A stretch of DNA of 7,619 nt, taken from the NCBI GenBank assembly GCA_013214245.1, contig JABSQE010000163.1, forward strand, positions 1 through 7,619, written 5' to 3'. The notes under the pieces are model-generated. The model searched no databases. It was given only the letters and a program-made list of their open reading frames with translations, and was not told the origin of the DNA. Source of the stretch: Hyphomicrobiaceae bacterium. Lineage in GTDB: Bacteria > Pseudomonadota > Alphaproteobacteria > Rhizobiales > Hyphomicrobiaceae. The position numbers were made by a program, and so were the translations under genes. Below, piece by piece: positions 1 to 7,122 of the stretch. Every line of letters starts with the position of its first letter. Within the stretch, counting starts at the first letter, position 1.

Positions 1-1216
1 GCTCTCCTTGAATATGGCTATTATCGTAAATCTCTATTCTCTGCGGGATCCGTTCAAGCTTAAACCGCTCTGCAATACCTTTTAATAAAGCGCGTTGAGA
101 GGATGTTTCAGCCATTTTGCGACCGAGTGCTTCTTTAGCATTGCGGACCGCATGTGCCACTAAATCTGTCCTAGCTCCGCGTCGCGGTACAGTTATATTA
201 ATTTTAAGAACTGATTTAGTGGAAAGTGCCTCTACAAGTAAATCCCGACCAGGTAAATTATGCGAAATCAAAATTTCACGAGGCACTGGTTTATCGTCAT
301 AAAATTGTGCAATAAAGCTTTCAAGCACATCCTCTACTATTAAACTTCGATCTGCTTTGGGATAGTAAGCTCGGTTGCCCCAGTTCTGACCTGCACGAAA
401 AAAAAACACTTGAATGCAGGTATGGCCGCCTCTCTGGTAGGCACCAAAAACATCGGCGTCTTCTACTGCCTGATCGTTTATTGCTTGATTAGATGTTACA
501 TGAGCAAGAGCCCAAAGACGATTACGATATTTAGCAGCCTGTTCAAACTCAAGTTGCTCTGCCGCTTCCTCCATAAGGCTCTGATACATGTTGCGGACAT
601 TCTGGCTTTCACCTTTAAGAAAACTTACCGCTTCTTCAACGTTTTTATTATACTCAATATCAGTGACTTCACCTGTACAGGGTCCTGCGCAACGTTTAAT
701 CTGATATAGCAAACATGGTCGTGTGCGACTATCGTAAATGCTATTTGAACAGGTACGCAGAAGGAAGGCGCGCTGCAACATTTTTATTGTGCGGTCAACT
801 GCACCAGCAGATGCAAAAGGACCAAAGTAATCATCCTTACCAAGGCGAGCACCACGATGCTTCATGATTCGCGGCACAGCATAATCCCTAGCAATTCGGA
901 TATAAGGAAATGATTTATCGTCACGCAAAAGTACGTTAAATCTAGGACGAAAACGTTTGATGAGGTTTGCTTCCAAAAGCAAGGCCTCTGCCTCAGTATT
1001 AACAGTCACGAACTCCATTGCAGCTGTTGAAGCAATCATACGGGCAATGCGGTTCGTGTGACCCTCTAGTCGTGTATAATTTGATACACGAGCTCTAAGA
1101 GAGCGAGCCTTCCCCACGTAAATAACCTCACCATTAGTGTTAATCATCCGATAAACACCAGGTGCTGATGATAACGTTTTTAAATAACCGAGTATTACTT
1201 TCGGACCAGTTAGTAT
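1..1216 (-). CDS. uvrC: UvrABC excinuclease subunit C, N-terminal two thirds (cut by window edge)
   Basis: UvrC is the nuclease of bacterial nucleotide excision repair: recruited by UvrB to damaged DNA, it cuts on both sides of the lesion. Reading leftward from 1216, 405 codons are open without a stop. Numbered from the AUA at 1216-1214, the GIY-YIG nuclease comes first (P19-G-V-Y22, Y33-V-G35), with the expected catalytic-type residues Y33, R43, E82 and N94. Four cysteines follow at 156, 168, 176 and 180, with the spacing of the E. coli UvrC Fe-S cysteines. A UVR (UvrB-binding) helix pair lies near 206-235. The frame ends in Y-D398-N-S-H-I-Q-G, the start of the RNase H-like second nuclease domain. 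The C-terminal ~200 residues lie outside the window. The oddity is the 5' end: no ATG, GTG or TTG occurs in frame between the stop at 1273-1271 and the ATG for M24, which is inside the GIY-YIG motif. The AUA at 1216 has a good Shine-Dalgarno sequence and gives a family-like N-terminus. Identity is very sure; the start, and whether the gene is fully functional, are not. Confidence 0.95.
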   Translation of the reverse strand, partial: MLTGPKVILGYLKTLSSAPGVYRMINTNGEVIYVGKARSLRARVSNYTRLEGHTNRIARMIASTAAMEFVTVNTEAEALLLEANLIKRFRPRFNVLLRDDKSFPYIRIARDYAVPRIMKHRGARLGKDDYFGPFASAGAVDRTIKMLQRAFLLRTCSNSIYDSRTRPCLLYQIKRCAGPCTGEVTDIEYNKNVEEAVSFLKGESQNVRNMYQSLMEEAAEQLEFEQAAKYRNRLWALAHVTSNQAINDQAVEDADVFGAYQRGGHTCIQVFFFRAGQNWGNRAYYPKADRSLIVEDVLESFIAQFYDDKPVPREILISHNLPGRDLLVEALSTKSVLKINITVPRRGARTDLVAHAVRNAKEALGRKMAETSSQRALLKGIAERFKLERIPQRIEIYDNSHIQGE

Positions 1217-1223
1217 AGCTCTG

Positions 1224-1228
1224 CTCCC
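1224..1228 (-). promoter_or_regulatory. Shine-Dalgarno sequence (GGGAG) of uvrC in front of an AUA codon
   Basis: On the minus strand GGGAG ends 7 bases before the AUA at 1216-1214. Initiation there gives an N-terminus of length very close to E. coli UvrC (the four Fe-S cysteines are offset by only +2), so this is the best-supported start even though the codon is not canonical. The simplest reading is an ancestral ATG that mutated to ATA. Confidence 0.45.
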
Positions 1229-2159
1229 TTCACGCTCTATATTGTGGTGAGCTACTAAGTTGGTATAATTCTAATTAGATATAAGATCTACTGGTAAAAC
1301 TGAAGTCTCCTTATTAATTTCTAAGGCAACATCAGCATGGTAATAAGATCGATTAATCATTTTTTCGACAACTTTGAATTTACCACAAGGTTGTAACTAA
1401 TCGCTGTGTAAGCCCATTGCCCAGATGCGCAAGACTTAGTAAATGCCTATTAATCACCAACTTATGTGAAATATTTAGACTTACAACGTTATATCATTAT
1501 TACGAGAAGAACAGCCCTAAATACTGTATTACTTACTACTACAATTCAAATATAAGGCCTAATTTAAAGTCTAATTTACATGGTACATGTTAACTATACC
1601 AAAAGTATCTTTCTAAATTGACATTATAAACTTTTAACACCTATATAAATCGTAGAGTCTATCCTTCAGAAAATGTTGTAGAAACCTTTTAGTTTTCATT
1701 TTCTGTCAAGCCATGTTTGGAAGCTTAAATCAATTAATTACAGAAGCATAAATGATTTTAATTACAGCTCTTTTACTCCGTATAACCATTCTGATAAACG
1801 ATAGAACATGAGATAAAAATCTTAATAACTTCAGAAATGTCTTTCAAACTTTACATCGCGTTGTTTGTCACTTCTTGACCATAGCAAGGGACAGATCGCC
1901 TAGTTTGTAGTTTTCTTGCAAGCATAGCACAAAAATTCAAGTAACAATGATTCGGTAGCCTAACCTTCAATTTGTAAATTCAAGAAATTGATTTTAAAAC
2001 ATTAAGAGGTTTTAGTTAGGATTCATCCATCTGGCTTTTGATATGTAGGAGCGTTGATATAATGCAAAAAGAATAAATTGATATTTTCTCTGGATTGTAG
2101 CTCATCTAGCGAACTAGGGATGTAATATTTGGGCAGCTAAGATCCAATCAGTGAGATCA

Positions 2160-2174
2160 TGTGACGATGTCACA
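2160..2174. repeat. 15-bp inverted repeat TGTGAC-GAT-GTCACA
   Basis: Six-base perfect arms flank a 3-base centre. The half-sites resemble those of a Crp/Fnr-type operator (TGTGA/TCACA), but the spacing is one base shorter than the usual six, and no gene start lies nearby. It is probably a chance match in AT-rich DNA. Confidence 0.3.
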
Positions 2175-2209
2175 CTGCTTTAAATTCCTCAAATTCCAGT
2201 TTACCCTAG

Positions 2210-2223
2210 TATCCGATCGGATA
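2210..2223. repeat. 14-bp perfect palindrome TATCCGATCGGATA
   Basis: The sequence is self-complementary with no central loop, so it would suit a dimeric DNA-binding protein rather than a hairpin. Its ends match those of the 10-bp palindrome TATCCGGATA at 3759-3768. About 0.5 such 14-mers would be expected by chance in a window this size, so significance is modest. Confidence 0.35.
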
Positions 2224-3023
2224 AAACAAACTCTTACCACTATATCCGTAAGGGACAAAGAACTATGTCGTAATGCTGTATTTAATGTTGAGTTTCTTAG
2301 CAAATGCAAAATACTCTTTAGCTATATAACACGAGCACCAATAAAATAAGTATAGCAAAAAAACAAGCTAATCTGAAAGCTGTAGCCAGCGTTGCTATTT
2401 TGGCCTTGGACTGATTAGTTGGATGTTGTTTCAAGAAGCAGAGAACGTAATGGAGTTCGTTAACAATCTAACCGTTTTTTCAACTGTAAAGGCCTTGGTG
2501 TAAATTTACGTGGAAATCATAAACCATCCGATTGTAATGTTAACTTGAATTCTTTTTTGGTAATAGAAAATATTAAACTTAATTAATACTATAGTTATAT
2601 ATCGGAGCCTTAGTTTTTAAGACATATTAAGTGTAACTGGAACTGATCAAGAAAAAGCCACAAGTTTTTTCAACTTAGTACTAACCACGTTTAGTGTAGA
2701 ACTACTTTTAGTAGGGTATGTAGATCAGTGATTTACACAAAAGTGTTAAAAGATTACTAACAAAAACTCAGAATTTAAATAATCTATATACCATATATTA
2801 TAATTAGTATCATCACAACGTAGCTTTTGGGTTATTGAAAGCTAATAGCTTGATTGGCGTGAACATACACCTCTAGTAAGTCTACTTTAACGGCTCCCCG
2901 TCATGTAGTAAACAATACTTAGTTATGAAATAAATATGATAATTCTTAATGTTTTTCGTTAGTCATTAATTTTCCAGCCCGATATTATGAATTATTCAAG
3001 TTGATCATCATCAATATTCATAA

Positions 3024-3040
3024 TAGCTCTTCAAGAGCTA
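3024..3040. repeat. 17-bp inverted repeat TAGCTCTT-C-AAGAGCTA
   Basis: Eight-base perfect arms lie around a single central base, inside the gene-free spacer. The loop is too short for a normal RNA hairpin and there is no T-run, so it is not a terminator. It could be a protein-binding site or chance. Confidence 0.3.
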
Positions 3041-3643
3041 GAACTTACTATTGCCTATTCAAATCGTAAAGCACTTAATATTTCCAGCGAGACGATGAGG
3101 TATTTATTATTAAATTTCGAAAAAGTTATTATCTATATTGAATGCGATTAATATGCGGTGTTTTTTAGTCTATTCAGTTGAGGATAGAACCCTGACCATC
3201 GCTAATTTATAGCTGTTAAGGTTTTTATTCAACTCGAATTAATTTTTCTATCATTCATAGGTATAGACCTTTATATCTATGTAAATAACATACTATGGAC
3301 TAAAGGTATCGCCACATAACATCTCAATGTTACAAACAACATCGCTTGTTTATAAAAATCCTGCTCGCACTACATTTGGATATTGGTTTTTCTATTGTTT
3401 CTTGATGGATAACTATCCCGTAACACTGTCAACATACTCAAATTCTAATTTAGATGAAAAGCATTGAGCGTATAAAATGCAAAAGTTATGTTTTATATCG
3501 TATCATAAGATGACAACTTAGGATACTGGATGTTTGGATGTCATAATTTCAAAAAACATAACAACCTCGATTTGCGCCAATGGTATCAAAAACTTAAATC
3601 TCAAAACAAATTGCAAAATTTCATCTGTAGGTTTTGTATAGAC

Positions 3644-3673
3644 TTGAGCGCATCCCATAATCTGTACTATAAA
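3644..3673 (+). promoter_or_regulatory. Candidate sigma70-type promoter for mic60-hemY
   Basis: TTGAGC (3644-3649) and TATAAA (3668-3673) are separated by 18 bases, close to the TTGACA/TATAAT consensus and facing mic60. Transcription would begin near 3680, giving a leader of about 125 bases that contains the three palindromes at 3743-3779. Such matches arise easily in DNA this AT-rich, so the call is weak. Confidence 0.25.
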
Positions 3674-3742
3674 GTATATTGTTGGAAACGGTAGCGGCAC
3701 ATTGAAGATTTGTGTAATATAGGGCACTGCAAACAGCTCAAA

Positions 3743-3779
3743 CCAAGCTTGGGATAAATATCCGGATAGAGTTTAAACT
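3743..3779. promoter_or_regulatory. Cluster of three perfect 10-bp palindromes upstream of mic60
   Basis: CCAAGCTTGG (3743-3752), TATCCGGATA (3759-3768) and AGTTTAAACT (3770-3779) lie within 37 bases, ending 27 bases before the mic60 ATG. None has a loop, so they look like protein sites rather than RNA hairpins. They differ in sequence, so they are not copies of one operator. Regulatory function is a guess from the clustering and position. Confidence 0.25.
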
Positions 3780-3792
3780 TAAGTGCATAATT

Positions 3793-3797
3793 GGAGG
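3793..3797 (+). promoter_or_regulatory. Shine-Dalgarno sequence (GGAGG) of mic60
   Basis: GGAGG ends 9 bases before the ATG at 3807. This decides the start: the in-frame GTG at 3783, which would add eight residues, lies upstream of this site and has no such motif of its own at a proper distance. Confidence 0.8.
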
Positions 3798-3806
3798 TTT
3801 GGCCTT

Positions 3807-5636
3807 ATGGCAAATGGAAAAGATGGCTCAGATAAGAAAAACCCGAAGAAAGGCGGAAAGCCTAGCACATCCGTAGCCTCACCCAAAAAACCAATTCCGA
3901 TTATTGAACTCAAAGCTACAGAAATAATGGATGCGGATGGCGCTAAAATAGCAGAAAGCAGACATGAAAATGATGGAAAACAAAGTAAGATTCAACAATC
4001 AAAAGACACTCAAAAAAACATTATCGCAAAGCCATCTTTAACGGCTCCTGATAGTACTGTTGATGCAGATAAGAGACTAAAGGCTGGCCATATTAAAAAG
4101 AACGAACCCGAATCAATATTTTCAGGGTCTAGAAAAAAAAGTGAGCCTCCTGAGAAAAAAAACGATACGATATTCTCTTCGAATAAGTTAGGACAAGCGC
4201 CCAAACAGCATAATGGAATACGCTTCTTTTTGTTTTGTGCGTGCCTCATTGCAGGAATGGTCGGCAGCTTGATCATCCTAATAGGCGCGCATACGCTGGC
4301 AAAAGAGTTGGGTATGTACATTATTCCACATGCTACGATGCCAGCTGAATTGGAAGAACGCCTGGCGGCGCTCGAAAATCGCCCACTCATAAACCCTGAA
4401 GATATAACTTCGGTGGATAAAACCCACCGTTTAAGTTTAAAAATCGATAATTTAACCAAGCGATTAGAAGATTTCGGTGAGTTGCGCCAACAAGTCAATA
4501 GGCTTAATAATAAAATCATACAAGTGTCACAACAGGACAATACTTCGGAAGCAGTTGAGAAATTAAACGGTATTTCCGGACGTGTGATAAAGCTGGAGAT
4601 GACAATAAAAAATCTAATTAAGGCGACTGGGCCAAATGGTCGGCCAACAACACTAGCAAGTTTAACTTCATTGAGTGACAAGTTGAGTGATGTAGAAACA
4701 AGCCTGCAAATTGAATTAGGGGAACTACACCGCGCCATCACGAAAGATACTGAAGCACAGCTCTTTGAGATCACACAGCTTTCAAATGCAGCACGATCAG
4801 CAACAAAACGCATTGATAAAGATTTATCGCATTTACGCAATTCAGCAGCTCAATTAGAATTACGCGCAGAAACTATTCAGCTAGCTCAAAAAAACACAGC
4901 AGATAAAGTGCGCGCGATTAGTAAAGCCATTGCAGGCACTCGTGTCGAATTAGACAATTTTAAGACGAACGTTAATGAACGGCTTACTATCGTTGTCCGG
5001 CCAAGTGATGTATCGGGAGCGATAGCTCCGATGTCAAAACGGTTAACAGCATTACACAGCGAAATATCACAAATTACCACTCGTGAAAGCGAGCGTAAAA
5101 CTAACTTAAAGCGTATCGTGATGGCATTACAACTAGGTAATCTGAAACGAGCCATGAATCGTGGAGGTGATTTTTCCACCGAATTGCAAGAGGTAAATAG
5201 AATTGTTGAAAATGTTATAGATTTATCACCTCTTGAAAAATTCAAAGCTTATGGAGTACCAACGATGGAAGCACTTCAGCTTGAATTTACGAAACTTGCC
5301 CACAAATTGATAAGCTCAGCTGAGAAGCCTGAACGTAATAATTTAATAGCACACTTTTTAAAAGGAGCGCAAACGCTGGTTCACCTGCGCCGAACTGATT
5401 TACCTGATGACGATAATTCAATAGAGGCAATTGTTTCTCGAGTCGAAAAGCTACTCTCTATTAACGATTTAGCCTCTGCGTTAGATGAGTTAAAAAAAAT
5501 TCCTAGTACATCGCTTAAACACATCTCAGTTTGGATTTCAAAAGCCAAAGCAAAATTAGTAGTTGATCAAGCGATTGCAAAAATCGAACAACAACTTATA
5601 TCTTCTCTCTCCGCAACAGCCAACAATAGAGGTTAA
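3807..5636 (+). CDS. Mic60/mitofilin-like inner-membrane protein (COG4223 family)
   Basis: The 609-residue product begins at the ATG at 3807, preceded by GGAGG. Residues 1-138 are Lys-, Ser- and Pro-rich and probably disordered. One membrane span follows at about 140-163 (FFLFCACLIAGMVG through ILIGAHTLA). Residues ~175-430 are long alpha-helical, coiled-coil sequence with repeated Leu and charged residues. The C-terminal ~175 residues carry the mitofilin-type signature: LKRIVMALQLGNLKRAM near 434-450, YGVPT at 482-486, and SINDLASALDEL at 551-562. The topology is thus a short cytoplasmic tail and a large periplasmic part. In alphaproteobacteria this protein is the homologue of mitochondrial Mic60 of the MICOS complex; family work links it to membrane curvature and to contacts between inner and outer membranes. 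E. coli HemX has similar architecture at the same operon position. No catalytic motif is present. It lies 4 bases before hemY. The family call is confident; its role in this organism is inferred. Confidence 0.88.
   Translation: MANGKDGSDKKNPKKGGKPSTSVASPKKPIPIIELKATEIMDADGAKIAESRHENDGKQSKIQQSKDTQKNIIAKPSLTAPDSTVDADKRLKAGHIKKNEPESIFSGSRKKSEPPEKKNDTIFSSNKLGQAPKQHNGIRFFLFCACLIAGMVGSLIILIGAHTLAKELGMYIIPHATMPAELEERLAALENRPLINPEDITSVDKTHRLSLKIDNLTKRLEDFGELRQQVNRLNNKIIQVSQQDNTSEAVEKLNGISGRVIKLEMTIKNLIKATGPNGRPTTLASLTSLSDKLSDVETSLQIELGELHRAITKDTEAQLFEITQLSNAARSATKRIDKDLSHLRNSAAQLELRAETIQLAQKNTADKVRAISKAIAGTRVELDNFKTNVNERLTIVVRPSDVSGAIAPMSKRLTALHSEISQITTRESERKTNLKRIVMALQLGNLKRAMNRGGDFSTELQEVNRIVENVIDLSPLEKFKAYGVPTMEALQLEFTKLAHKLISSAEKPERNNLIAHFLKGAQTLVHLRRTDLPDDDNSIEAIVSRVEKLLSINDLASALDELKKIPSTSLKHISVWISKAKAKLVVDQAIAKIEQQLISSLSATANNRG
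5628..5633 (+). promoter_or_regulatory. Shine-Dalgarno sequence (AGAGGT) of hemY inside the end of mic60
   Basis: AGAGGT forms the Arg-Gly codons before the mic60 stop and sits 7 bases upstream of the ATG at 5641. It selects that ATG over the longer open frame beginning at 5563, which would overlap mic60 by 74 bases and add 26 polar residues ahead of the first membrane span. The arrangement suggests translational coupling. Confidence 0.75.
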
Positions 5637-5640
5637 TTTA

Positions 5641-7122
5641 ATGCCCCGTCTTGTTAGCTATTTCCTAGCTATAACCTGCATTGCAGCTTGTTTATCTTGG
5701 CTTGCGGATAATCCCGGTAGCGTAGTTGTGCACTGGCAGGGATACATATGGGATACTAATATATTCCAAGTCGCGATATTACTATCACTACTTGGTATTT
5801 TATTAATTATGCTATGGACGCTACTACGCTATGTATGGCAGACTCCAGCTGCGATAGGAAGTTTTTTGTCTCGTCGACGTGAAAAACGCGGGTTTGAAGC
5901 TCTTTCAACCGGCTTAATAGCAGTAGGTGCTGGCGATCGATCTCTTGCTATCCGCTGTGCAACTATAGCACATAAATCACTTTCTAATGAACCCGTAACA
6001 CATCTTTTACATGCGCAAGCAGCTCAGTTGGCTGGTGATCATGCGAAGTCACGTCGCATTTTTGAAGCCATGCTAGCCGATCCGAATACGGAGGCATTGG
6101 GTCTCCGCGGCCTCTTTTTAGAGGCGGCATATGAGGGAGAGGTAGAAGTAGTACGGCAACTTGCTGAACGTGCCGTGAAGCTCAACCCTAATTTATCCTG
6201 GTCGGTGAACGCACTGTTTGACTTCCAATGTAAAAATAGTGACTGGAATGGTGCTCTAAAAACACTCGCAATCGCAAAAAAACATGGTCACTTCGAGAAA
6301 AACAAGGCTAATAGATATCGCGCTGTGCTACTTGCTGGACTAGCTCAAGTTTGTGAGGATAATGAAGACCTTGAGCATGCCCTTAATTTTGCTATGGAAG
6401 CTCATAGCTTGGCACCTGATTTAGTTGTTGCAAGTGCGATTGCTGGCCGCATGCTTGCAGCTAAGGGTAAAACATCGAAAGCCACAAGAATTATACAAAA
6501 GACCTGGAAAAGATTTCCACATCCTGAACTAGCTGTTGCTTACGCGTATGTTCGGCTTGGAGACAGCCCAAAAGATCGCTTGAAGCGCGTGAAAGAGCTT
6601 GCGTTAATGACACCTGAAAACATCGAGGGATCTATTGCAATCGCTAATGCAGCCATTGAAGCTCATGACTTCGATACTGCGCGCTCAACACTAGCTCCTT
6701 TAGTCGAGGAACAATTAACACAAAGGATTTGCGCGTTAATGGCACGGATCGAAGGTGAAGACACAAGTAATACTGGCGGAGTTCGAGAATGGCTTGCGCG
6801 TGCGGCTAAAGCGTCGCGTGACCCTGTCTGGATTGCGGATGGTATTATATCAGACACATGGCAACCTGTCTCCCCCGTAAGCGGAACGTTGGACGGCTTT
6901 AAATGGTGTATTCCATACCAAATGATTGTCTCCGGAAGTCAAGGAGTTAAATCTCATAAAATTGAAATATTAGGTGACTTGAATATTGAGCCTCAAGCTA
7001 AGGTTAACGCAAAAGTTAAAAATAACGAAACGTTGCGGACTACGAGAACAACAGCTACCAAATCGTCTAATGTTTCAAAAACTTTAGGTTTAACTTCACA
7101 GGTAGTAGAAACGTCAGAATAA
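5641..7122 (+). CDS. hemY: HemY, heme-operon inner-membrane TPR protein
   Basis: The 493-residue product matches the proteobacterial HemY family (HemY_N domain plus TPR-like helices). It is not the Bacillus protein of the same name, a coproporphyrinogen/protoporphyrinogen oxidase. Two membrane spans lie at about 4-22 and 41-63, with a short loop (WQGYIWDTN) between them. A basic stretch SRRREKRGFEAL (78-88) leads into GLIAVGAGDRSLA (91-103), a family hallmark. Residues ~95-375 are paired amphipathic helices of TPR type. A conserved alphaproteobacterial segment follows: REWLARA at 382-388, then DPVWIADG at 394-401, and W407-QPVSPVSG to W422. The last ~65 residues are a polar, Thr/Ser/Lys-rich tail. 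HemY is thought to assist or scaffold late tetrapyrrole synthesis at the membrane; its biochemical role is unsettled. The start at 5641 is set by AGAGGT 7 bases upstream. The gene follows mic60 directly and is probably transcribed with it. Length and motifs look complete. Confidence 0.92.
   Translation: MPRLVSYFLAITCIAACLSWLADNPGSVVVHWQGYIWDTNIFQVAILLSLLGILLIMLWTLLRYVWQTPAAIGSFLSRRREKRGFEALSTGLIAVGAGDRSLAIRCATIAHKSLSNEPVTHLLHAQAAQLAGDHAKSRRIFEAMLADPNTEALGLRGLFLEAAYEGEVEVVRQLAERAVKLNPNLSWSVNALFDFQCKNSDWNGALKTLAIAKKHGHFEKNKANRYRAVLLAGLAQVCEDNEDLEHALNFAMEAHSLAPDLVVASAIAGRMLAAKGKTSKATRIIQKTWKRFPHPELAVAYAYVRLGDSPKDRLKRVKELALMTPENIEGSIAIANAAIEAHDFDTARSTLAPLVEEQLTQRICALMARIEGEDTSNTGGVREWLARAAKASRDPVWIADGIISDTWQPVSPVSGTLDGFKWCIPYQMIVSGSQGVKSHKIEILGDLNIEPQAKVNAKVKNNETLRTTRTTATKSSNVSKTLGLTSQVVETSE

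Larger units (their letters stand above)
1217..3806. other. About 2.6 kb of AT-rich DNA without a recognisable gene, between divergent uvrC and mic60
   Basis: All six frames are broken by frequent stops. The two longest open stretches are 2161-2349 (+, 62 codons, starts GTG) and 3518-3727 (-, 69 codons); neither shows a recognisable motif, a convincing ribosome binding site or gene-like composition. Base composition falls sharply compared with the flanking genes: 1561-1620 has 14 G+C in 60, while 6121-6180 inside hemY has 33 in 60. I see no tRNA, rRNA, insertion-sequence ends or tandem array. The stretch contains several short inverted repeats, listed separately. In related alphaproteobacteria hemC and hemD usually sit directly upstream of mic60, so this may be eroded gene remains; that is inference. 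It must also contain the divergent promoters for uvrC and mic60. Confidence 0.7.

Noticed and set aside
398..406. Frameshift in uvrC at the homopolymer
   Set aside because: Translation across the run stays in frame (IQVFFFRAGQNW) and matches the family on both sides.
117..709. Plus-strand open frames at 117-302 and 410-709
   Set aside because: They lie antisense to uvrC, whose frame is continuous and strongly conserved through this region; the plus-strand products have no family features.
2160..2174. Crp/Fnr operator
   Set aside because: The half-sites match but the spacing is 5 bases instead of 6, and no gene start is close by.
2161..2349. 62-codon plus-strand open frame in the gene desert
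   Set aside because: It begins with GTG, has no convincing Shine-Dalgarno sequence and no recognisable motif, and is within the length expected by chance. I do not call it a gene.
2372..2506. 44-codon plus-strand open stretch (SESCSQRCYFGLGLISWMLF...)
   Set aside because: It looked protein-like at first, but it has no good start, matches no family I know and is short enough to be chance.
3518..3727. 69-codon minus-strand open frame
   Set aside because: It has no recognisable motif or ribosome binding site. It lies in eroded DNA and overlaps the possible hemD remnant on the other strand.
4010..5245. Minus-strand open frames at 4010-4840 and 4886-5245
   Set aside because: These are antisense shadows of mic60. 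The plus frame has a start signal, a membrane span and family signatures; the minus products do not.
6663..6857. Minus-strand open frame inside hemY
   Set aside because: It is an antisense shadow of a well-conserved part of HemY.
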